Positions 57,157 through 64,000 of a DNA stretch of 64,000 nucleotides are shown here, piece after piece. Made by a program: the position numbers and the translations under genes. Positions within the stretch are counted from its first letter, which is position 1. Each line of letters opens with the position of its first letter. The notes below the pieces were generated by a model. The model had not been told where the DNA came from. It made no database searches and saw nothing but the letters and a program-made list of their open reading frames with translations. Source of the DNA: Thelonectria olida (Eukaryota; Ascomycota; Sordariomycetes; Hypocreales; Nectriaceae); NCBI GenBank assembly GCA_020736575.1, contig JAGPYM010000003.1, forward strand, positions 2,728,001 through 2,792,000. The letters run 5' to 3'.

Positions 57157-58091
57157 CTAAGATTCGCTCTTCAACTTCTCGAGAAGAACATCCACCGTCC
57201 ACTCCAACGTCTTGCTAATATCGCCATCAATACCAACGCCCTTCTGCACCTTGATCCCCTTGCTCTCTAGCTCAGCCTCGTCAAACTCGCCCTCGACATG
57301 GCCGTCTTTGAACATCCACGCGTGTTCCTTGACGTAATTCGGCCACACAATCTTGTCCACGTAACCCGGCGGATCGGCCCAGAAGCCCTCGAGCGTGACG
57401 TAGCCGTCACGGGCCTCGCGACGGGCCTTGGCTTTGGCGTATGACGCGCGCAGAAACAACTTGACATCGAGGCTGGGCTGGATGGCGGCCATGGAGGGCG
57501 AGTACAGCAGGAAGCCGTCGAAGAGACAGAGGCGCAGGCTGCTGGAGCGCAGCGGATGCGAGGGAGGTAGCGCCGCGGCGACTTTCTGCCTTTGGGCTTC
57601 GATGACGGAGTCTGGGACGGGGCACTTGCCTACCGAGTTTTGGTCCTCTTTCGACTCGAGGGTAGGCTGTACATAGAGATGAGATTTCAGACATGTTCGT
57701 GGGAAGGAGATTTGACGGTCTCACGGGAAAGGTGGCATGTTGGCGGATGTAAGCCAGCGAGTCTGCCATGGCCGGGATATCGAGGGATTCGGCACAGTCC
57801 CAATCCAGGAGGCCATCTCTCTCGGGTAGCCTATCACGGTGCGCCCATGGCCGTCAGACCAGCTGCCTTGTACATGTATGCCATTGGTGACGATGATGCA
57901 GATGCGGTGAAACGGTTGACTCGCTTGCACGCGGCAACACAAACTCACTCGTTCTCGGGACGGTAAAAGTCGTCCTCGTGCAGGATGAAGGTGTGGGGGA
58001 ATACGTCCCGCAGCAGTCGAGCAAGGGTCGTCTTGCCGCTGGACGAGCAGCCTGAGAGGCCGACGACGAGAGCCCTGTTGGATGTAGCCAT
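57157..58091 (-). CDS. nrk1: Nicotinamide riboside kinase
   Basis: Three exons, 58091-57949, 57830-57725 and 57666-57157, give 252 aa, close to the yeast Nrk1 length. The P-loop is GLSGCSSSGKTTLARLL at residues about 11-27, followed by FPHTFILHEDDFYRPENE with the catalytic Asp region, LPERDGLLDWDCAESLD (substrate-binding loop), LRLCLFDGFLLYS (Walker B-like), then LFLRASYAKAKARREARDGYVT and FWADPPGYVDKIVWPNYVKEH, the lid and nucleoside side of the family. It phosphorylates nicotinamide riboside to NMN in NAD+ salvage, in the cytosol. The gene converges on Dicer-2 with about 107 bp between the stop codons, and is divergent from the GT64 gene. Confidence 0.93.
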
Positions 58092-58892
58092 GGTGCACCA
58101 GCGAAGGATGATGACAGTCGACTTGGGATGGAGATTGACGTTTATTGATTGCTTCGGCGGGGTTCTAGATACTTGATTAGTGGCAGAAGCCCCCACTGTT
58201 CTATGCTCTCTACCTGGAACTTTCAAGCATATAACTATCCGCCGTCAATCACACAAACGCCATTCCATCACTTGCGAATTTATCGCGATACATATAATCA
58301 TGAATGAAACGGCTTCTAGCCTTGCATTTTGCCAGGCTAACTGATGCATGCAGATCACGCTGCCAAAACACTCCCACCTACTGACTAGATAGTTAGCTTG
58401 GGCGTCCAGATCTATATCCAGCAAATCATCGATCAAGACGAGACCACGCTTTCAACCCAGGCCGCGTGTAGGCACATCGCTCGATCAACAGCCACAAACC
58501 CATGGTTGCAGTGCTGCAGTAGAACAGGGGACAAAGATTAGAAAATGCCTGTCTCACTTCATGGTGCATGGGACCCTGATTGCCCCGAAATCAACGTCAC
58601 GACTCGACATGGTAGCTTGATCGATCAAAGAGGAAGTCTCCCATTTCATCTTCATTCCCCTTGCCTCAAGTTCTTATTCTTCAGAACCTCCGTCTTCTAC
58701 ATATCTTTCTTGTCAGTTGAGGTTCGCTTCCCTGGCCGAATGCATCCAACCTCCGGACCAATACTGACTGAGAAAACCACTTCCGCGTATCTTTGTAGGT
58801 ACTTTAGATTCAATTTTGACCTTCCTAAACTCTATCGCGACTTTAAATCCTCCGACACGCGACCCTTTGCTATTTGTCGACTTCAGTCAACT
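58092..58892. promoter_or_regulatory. Divergent region between the riboside kinase and GT64 genes
   Basis: About 800 bp. The frame of GT64 exon 1 stays open leftwards to an ATG at 58545, but that stretch (MPVSLHGAWDPDC and on) does not look like a conserved N terminus, so I treat it as leader. No other gene recognised. Confidence 0.4.
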
Positions 58893-60001
58893 ATGGCCCT
58901 CGAAGCATATCTCGAAAAGACCAAGTACCCTCTCGAACTTGCAAAATCACGCCCTTTTCGTCGTGCGGTCATTATTCTCGTCAGCTTCTCCTTCATTGTC
59001 GTATTCGTTTTTTCTACCATTGGATTTGAAGATGTCGAGGAATACTTCCTTCCCACCATCAATTACCCGCCTCGGGTTCCCAGCTGTGTGAGCCAGAACA
59101 TAACCGGCCAGCAAGACATTTGGGAGGAGGCGCAACAAAAGTTTCTTCATTTACCAGAGGACAAATTTACGTAAGATTATACTCGCGTGCATGTGGTACA
59201 CAAGTTCTGATAAGATATCTGATGCTAATGCTTCTTCGGCTTCGTAGCATCGTCATGCAGACTTACCAGCGACCAAAGGAACTCAACACCACCCTTGAAA
59301 CACTTCTCGGCGAAGAAATCCCGTCGCTCCATGAGGTTGTCATTGTGTGGAACGACATCGAAGCAAAACCTCCAGCAAACTTCAAATCCAAGCACGGCGT
59401 CGCCGTGAGGTTTCGCGTCTCCAAACGAAACAGCCTCAACGAGAAACTCTGGCCCGACCCGGACTACCGCACACAGGCCGTCTTGCTATCCGACGACGAT
59501 GTCTACTATCGCCCCAAAGACCTCGAGTTTGTTTTCCAGTCCTGGCGGAAGTTTGGCCACAATCGCCTCACCGGCGCACTTGCTCGCTGCTCCTCTGTTG
59601 ACAAGCACGGCAGCTTCAACTACAACTTTTGTTCCAACCGAAGGAACCAGGATGTCTACCAGATGATCCTGACCAACTTATGTTTTTCACATTTATCATA
59701 CCTGGACTACTACTCATCCAACGATACAACCATGGAGGCGATCCGAAAGTACGTGGATGATGGCTTCAACTGCGAAGACATTGCTCTGAATTATGTCCAA
59801 TCGCTCTTGACGGGCCATGGGCCATTGCTTGTTAACGGCCACGACAAGTATGCCAATTTGGACCCTTCCAAGGGTATCAGCAACAAGCAGGGTCATATGC
59901 AAGCCCGCAGCAAGTGTTTGAATGATTTTGCTGCCATGTTTGAGTGCATGCCGCTCGTTGACGAGACCGCGCATGTACAAAAGGGCGTAATTGTCATGTG
60001 A
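58893..60001 (+). CDS. Type II membrane glycosyltransferase, GT64 (exostosin-like) family
   Basis: Two exons, 58893-59170 and 59248-60001, give 343 aa. Start chosen at MALEAYLEKTKYP because it places the signal anchor (RRAVIILVSFSFIVVFVFS, about 24-42) near the N terminus. The catalytic domain fits the C-terminal glycosyltransferase of exostosins: TIVMQTYQRPKELNTTLETLL, HEVVIVWNDIEAKPP, NSLNEKLWPDPDYRTQAVLLSDDDVYYRP with the DDD metal-binding motif, LTGALAR, then LTNLCFSHLSYLDYY, NCEDIALNYV and the GPLLVNG segment. Animal relatives make heparan sulphate, which fungi lack; fungal GT64 proteins have been linked to glycosphingolipid (GIPC) or glycan synthesis, in plants at least. Golgi location is inferred; acceptor unknown. 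Confidence 0.88.
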
Positions 60002-60466
60002 TTTCCAGCACGGTAGGGAGTACCAAGTAATTAGTTCAATTGTTGTTCGAATCCAATCCATTTCCCAATCAAACTAGTCTTTGTAGACTATGGTGGGCGT
60101 TAATGAAGACCGCCCACTGGCAACTTAGAAGGTTGGAGTGTTGGCTCCAAGTTGCATCTTGGGGCAGTAACTCAACACATGGGAATTGCTGGCGCACATG
60201 ATAAATCCGAGATGATCCATAATAATGTCTCACCTCCGTAATTGCCTACGAGAAGAAGAGATTTTTTTCCTTGGTGAACATGTAGTTGCAACATCCAACT
60301 TCATACGTCACCCTTCCTGCAGTTCTAATGGGCCCGCTGCGAACCATCACCAGCACGTGATAAGCCAGGACCAGTCTATCAATCTCAATCCACCAGATTC
60401 ACAAACATCTTCCAAACCAAACCACCCTCCCACGACACCCAATCGCCTCGCAAACGCCCCTCCACC
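60002..60466. other. Intergenic stretch upstream of PTH2
   Basis: 465 bp, with an AC/CT-rich leader just before the PTH2 start. A frame opening at 60225 runs across the PTH2 start in another phase and is not supported. Confidence 0.5.
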
Positions 60467-61183
60467 ATGGCCGATCAAGGCGTCCAGACGGGCATCATCC
60501 TGTCCACGGCCATCGCCGCCGTCATCACCGGGTACATGTTCGGCGTCTTCACCACCCGCGGCTACCTCATCTCCCCCGAGCTCGTCGAGGAGCGCCGGCG
60601 CAATCTGGCCGACCCCGTCGAGAGCGACGAGAGCGACGTTGACGAAGACGACTCCCTGCTCGACCATGCCCCCAACTGGGCCAACGGTGCCGACGCCGAC
60701 CGCAAGCAGGGCCTCAAGGCCGATAGCAACAACCTCAAGGACACGGGCGAGGAGTGCAAGCTGGTCTTGGTGGTGCGAACGGATCTCGGCATGACGAAGG
60801 GTACGGCCATCCCTCTACCAACAAACGCAAAGAAGAGAATAATGCTAATGCGTCCTCCCCCCACAGGCAAGATTGCCGCACAGTGTTCCCACGCCACCCT
60901 CGCATGCTACAAGTCCATGATTCGCGCCCCCGAAGGCTCCCCCCAGCGCAAGATGCTGGCCCGCTGGGAAAAGTACGGCCAGGCCAAGATCGCCGTGCAG
61001 GTCAAGAGCCAGGAGGACATTCTGGAGCTGCGCCGCAAGGCCCGTGGGCTCGGACTGACGGCTGAGGTGATCCAGGATGCGGGCCGCACGCAGATCGAGG
61101 CGGGCAGCATGACGGTTCTGGGCGTCGGTCCTGCGCCCAGGAGTTTGGTTGATCAGGTCACTGGTGGCTTGAAGCTCCTATAA
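60467..61183 (+). CDS. pth2: Peptidyl-tRNA hydrolase 2 (PTH2), N-terminally membrane-anchored
   Basis: Two exons, 60467-60800 and 60867-61183, give 216 aa. Splicing restores the family core VRTDLGMTKGKIAAQCSHATLACY, then RWEKYGQAKIAVQVKS, AEVIQDAGRTQIEAGSMTVLGVGPAP and LVDQVTGGLKLL. Residues about 8-28 (GIILSTAIAAVITGYMFGVF) form an N-terminal membrane anchor, as in yeast and human Pth2, which sits on the mitochondrial outer membrane or ER. A charged linker (about 38-85) joins anchor and enzyme. It frees tRNA from peptidyl-tRNA. The 66-nt intron is a multiple of three with no stop in frame, so an unspliced mRNA would encode a 22-residue insertion inside the catalytic core. A run of G follows the gene. 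Confidence 0.95.
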   Translation: MADQGVQTGIILSTAIAAVITGYMFGVFTTRGYLISPELVEERRRNLADPVESDESDVDEDDSLLDHAPNWANGADADRKQGLKADSNNLKDTGEECKLVLVVRTDLGMTKGTAIPLPTNAKKRIMLMRPPPTGKIAAQCSHATLACYKSMIRAPEGSPQRKMLARWEKYGQAKIAVQVKSQEDILELRRKARGLGLTAEVIQDAGRTQIEAGSMTVLGVGPAPRSLVDQVTGGLKLL

Positions 61184-61200
61184 AGCGGCGCGGAAAGAGA

Positions 61201-61216
61201 AGGGGGGGGGGGGGGT
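61201..61216 (+). repeat. Poly-G tract downstream of PTH2
   Basis: A run of about 14 consecutive G residues starting about 20 bp after the PTH2 stop. Such a run could form a G-quadruplex or mark a sequencing-difficult spot; its length should be treated as uncertain. Confidence 0.7.
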
Positions 61217-61452
61217 AGAAGACGTGTTGAGAAACGATACGATGCAACGACGGATATGGCTGTATCATATGCTATGTTAAACATAGACGGGACCGGAATA
61301 GGTTATTCAAAAGCATACATGGGCAAATAGAGCGGCCTTCCACAATGGAATTCACTGATAAAAACAACTCCTTCTCCAAAGAATATATCAAGATGCAAGA
61401 CACGGTAACCACTTCAGGGGTATTATTCTGATTTCTATGAAACAATCCGTCA

Positions 61453-63160
61453 CTACTCCTTTTTCGCAAACCGTGACAACGCCGGCCCAAGATTCTCTTC
61501 CACTTCCTTGCGCTTCTTGTCCTTCTTCTTTTGCTGCTCGTTCCAGATCTCGTTGACGTGCATGCTCTTCTCGTCGATGATATTTCGCTTGCGCTGCTTG
61601 CGGAGGTACTTCTTGAGGGCGCCGTTCTTGCCACGGGCGCGGTTGCGAATCTCCTCGGCAATGTTGACAGGCGCGGCATCGAGGTCCTTCTCGGCACGGC
61701 GCTGCTTGTCGGAGCGTAGGTCGAGGTTTCCGATGAAGTTGGAGTCAAGCGCGATCATCTCGGACGGGAGCTTGTTGAGCAGGCCCTTGACTTCGGACTC
61801 CTGGCGTTGCTTGGCAGTCTCGAAGGGGTTGACCTCGAGGGCGTCGTAGTTGGCCTCACCAGCGCCAGGGACGATGATGGATGAGAAGCCTTGGTCGTGA
61901 CCGAGACCGAGAACATCCTCAAAGGGGCACCACTTTACGCGCTCGAACCGTCTGCCCTCGCCGCCCCAGGCCATGTACGGGCTCTGCACCTTCTCTTGGA
62001 CTGGCGCATTCTTGTCAAATAGGCCTTTCCAAATGGTGGTTTGTGTGCCCCAGCCCACGGCCGTCAACCCGGTATCTGAGATGGAAACTGACTGTGCGGG
62101 TTGACGGGTAAAATAGCTGTTGACCTCCTTGAACATTCTGATGTCCCACACTGCCATCTTCTGATCTTGGCCTGTTGAGACCATGTATCGACCTTCTCGG
62201 TCAATTGCCAGTGATCGCACGGGTCCCCTGTGCGCCAAGAGTTTGACGAGAGGGTCTTGTGAGTTGGGTGACCACAAAGTCACGGTTCCGTTCTGATGTC
62301 CGACGTGTTGGATAGCGTTCCATGGGTTTTGGGTCATGGCGGTTGGCTGGCCTAATCGGGTCGGGATTTCAGCAACGAGCTGTCCGGTCGAGGTATCGAG
62401 GTATTTGAGGAATCCGACAGAACCCTAGAGACATTAGTGGCATGCTTAAAGTAGAGCAGTTCGAGTGACTTACAACTGTCGCTAATAGGAAGTGGTAAGG
62501 AAGAAACTCCATGTGTGTCACTTCCTTTAGTTTTTGCAAGTTGTGAAGCTCAACTCCATTGTGATCATAAATGAAGACGCTCTTCTTCTGCGCAACGGCA
62601 AAGTATTGGTTGTTGTGAAGCCATTTCACGTCCCGGATTATCTCGCCCAGTTGAAGCTCACAGCCCAACTTTCCTTCTCGCCAGTCCATGGTCGCCACAT
62701 GACCTTTGCGCCCACCAAGAAGAAGATCGCGACCATTCCTTGAATAGTCGAAAGTATAAGGACCTAGTTCATCCAGCTTGAGCTCGAAGCGCTTCTGAGC
62801 CGTGCCAACCGCAATGTCGCTGACAATGTCTTGCTGGCGGACCTTGTACGTTCGCTCGAGCTCGTGCTCGGTCTCGAGGAATCCGGCCGTGTTCTCGAGA
62901 AGAATTTCCGCATCCTTTGCTTTGATTGTGGCGTCTTGATACTTTCCTTCGAGACGTTTGAGGTTGCTCCGCAACTTCTTGTCCTTGATCGTCTTGGTGT
63001 TGATCTTCTTTCCGCGACCGTAGGCCTTGTTGGCTTCCCTTATGCGACGGATCTTTTCGCGCTCATGACGAGGAATGAGCTCCGTTCGGGTACTCTCCAC
63101 GGCGAGGGCGCCATTGTCGCGCACCTTCGTGATAGGCTCGTCAATCGTATCGACGTCCAT
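61453..63160 (-). CDS. utp7: U3 snoRNP small-subunit processome protein UTP7 (WD40)
   Basis: Two exons, 63160-62474 and 62424-61453 (48-nt intron), give 552 aa. The N terminus is charged and helical (ELIPRHEREKIRRIREANKAYGRGKKI, LKRLEGKYQDATIKAKDAEILLENTAGFLETEHELERTYKV). The WD40 propeller follows with typical blade ends: GPYTFDYSRNGRDLLLGGRKGHVATMDWR, FAVAQKKSVFIYDHNGVELHNL, NGTVTLWSPN, GRYMVSTGQDQKMAVWDIRM. After the propeller come SSIIVPGAGEANYDALEVNPFET and a Lys/Arg-rich C-terminal domain (LRKQRKRNIIDE, EQQKKKDKKRKEVEENLGPALSRF), the UTP7/BING4 end. The protein works in the nucleolus in 18S rRNA processing. It is head to head with TSR1, another 40S biogenesis gene. Confidence 0.95.
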
Positions 63161-63468
63161 TCTGTTGGTTTGTCGTGGTGGTCGCAACGGAAGATCGAAT
63201 TGACGGCAGACAAAATTTCCAGCAACAAAAGCCATGCAGGCGTATCGGCACATGCCCATTGGTCCAGGTGGGTCCGCTAGTCTTATCGATACAGTCCCAC
63301 ATAAAAATTTCTTGATAACCACAACCCCGCCATCACCGCCTTCGATAATAGTGAATATTGCCATTGTCAATTTGCAAATTCATTAGGCAACAATTGCTCG
63401 CATTCCCTGTCGTTTGTGTAATCCTGGCGTCTTTACCATTTCGATTCAAGGCCGGCGGTGACTCAAAA
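63161..63468. promoter_or_regulatory. Divergent promoter of two ribosome-biogenesis genes (UTP7 and TSR1)
   Basis: 308 bp between divergent start codons. AAAAATTT at 63303-63310 resembles the core of the RRPE element (TGAAAAATTTT) that controls ribosome-biogenesis genes in yeasts; whether it works here is unknown. AT-rich blocks such as CAATTTGCAAATTC near 63370 are also present. Confidence 0.45.
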
Positions 63469-64000
63469 ATGTCGGGCGGCGTGACTCACTCCCATAGGCC
63501 AACCACAAAGGTTACGCACAAGGCCTTCAAATCGAGGGCTGCTTCCAAGCATGAATTGAGAGACCGAGCCAAGGGTAAGCGTTCCATAGGGGGTTTCCCT
63601 GAAAAGAAATCGAAACTAAACTTCGCCTTTAGGCCGAGTCCCCGACGAAAAAGGATCCCGAAAAACTCCTCATCAACAAGTCATGTCCAAGTTCGACCGT
63701 CGAAACCAGGCCAAGCAGGCCCGAATCTCCAAGCACAAGGAACACTTGAAGGAGACGTCCATCTTTACCGGTCGAGACGGTGCACCCAGAGTCGTCGCAG
63801 TTCTACCCCTCTGCTCCGATGGAGATGCGAAAGCCGCAATCCGCCAGTTGAACGGAAGTCTAGACATTGAGGAAGACGTGGTGGATGGCAATTTCCGTGT
63901 CACTGTCGATCGCTTCAAGCAAAAGCTGCAATACATCCCCCTCGAGCGCGACCTGACCACTTGCCTCAATGCCGCTCGAGTGGCCGATTTTATTGTAGTG
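63469..64000 (+). CDS. tsr1: Ribosome biogenesis protein TSR1, 5' part (runs off the window)
   Basis: Exon 1 is 63469-63574 and exon 2 starts at 63633 and is still open at the window end, giving about 158 residues here. The start MSGGVTHSHRPTTKVTHKAFKSR and on, the splice to GRVPDEKGSRKTPHQQVMSK, then FDRRNQAKQARISKHK, FTGRDGAPRVVAVLPLC and FRVTVDRFKQKLQYIPLERDL match the N-terminal region and GTPase-like start of TSR1. Tsr1 is a late 40S maturation factor related to translational GTPases but lacking GTP-binding residues. The rest (about 600 residues in the family) lies beyond the window. Its divergent partner UTP7 acts earlier on the same subunit. Confidence 0.93.

Overview
The window looks like nuclear DNA of a filamentous ascomycete, most likely a Sordariomycete. 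Nearly every confident gene is broken by short introns of about 48-70 nt with GT..AG ends and CTAAC/CTAAT-like branch sites. The gene content is fungal: Zn2Cys6 regulator, Dicer-2, S8 protease, NPP1 protein, CBM1 module, GT34 mannosyltransferase and a fungal intradiol dioxygenase. No rRNA, tRNA, CRISPR or intact transposon was found. Exon junctions were placed by hand from splice consensus and frame continuity; they may be off by a base in places.

Left half (1-33 kb): genes are sparse and mostly secreted or surface proteins. In order these are a CAP/PR-1 protein (5.75-6.49 kb, -), part of a single-pass surface protein (8.5-9.0 kb, -), an NmrA-like reductase (9.8-11.0 kb, +), a proteinase K-type subtilisin (11.2-12.7 kb, -), an ABM-like protein (14.4-15.1 kb, -), an NPP1/NLP protein (17.8-18.6 kb, +), an SD-repeat protein (19.0-19.9 kb, -), a type II membrane protein with a putative glycosyltransferase domain and six 42-bp repeats (20.6-22.8 kb, -), a small cysteine-rich secreted protein (23.8-24.3 kb, -), a Thr-rich membrane protein (24.9-25.7 kb, -), a divergent Erg28-like protein with an apparent early stop (27.1-27.5 kb, -), a kelch-type membrane protein (28.8-30.8 kb, +) and an extracellular intradiol dioxygenase (31.3-32.4 kb, -). 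Gaps of 1-6 kb separate them. This reads as an accessory, environment-facing region.

Right half (33.7-64 kb): genes are denser and include housekeeping functions. These are a GT34 mannosyltransferase, a RING-CH membrane protein, proteasome subunit alpha-2, an RCC1-like protein, pectin lyase with a CBM1, Dicer-2, nicotinamide riboside kinase, a GT64 protein, peptidyl-tRNA hydrolase 2, UTP7 and the start of TSR1. UTP7 and TSR1 are ribosome-biogenesis genes that share a 308-bp divergent promoter.

Between 40.1 and 48.2 kb four genes form a plausible catabolic cluster: an ACS-family MFS permease, a DapA-family aldolase, a cytochrome b5-fused FMN 2-hydroxyacid dehydrogenase and a Zn2Cys6 regulator. 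The aldolase and the dehydrogenase are divergent from one 543-bp promoter. The logic would be uptake, oxidation of a 2-hydroxyacid to a 2-oxoacid and aldol cleavage; the substrate cannot be read from the sequence.
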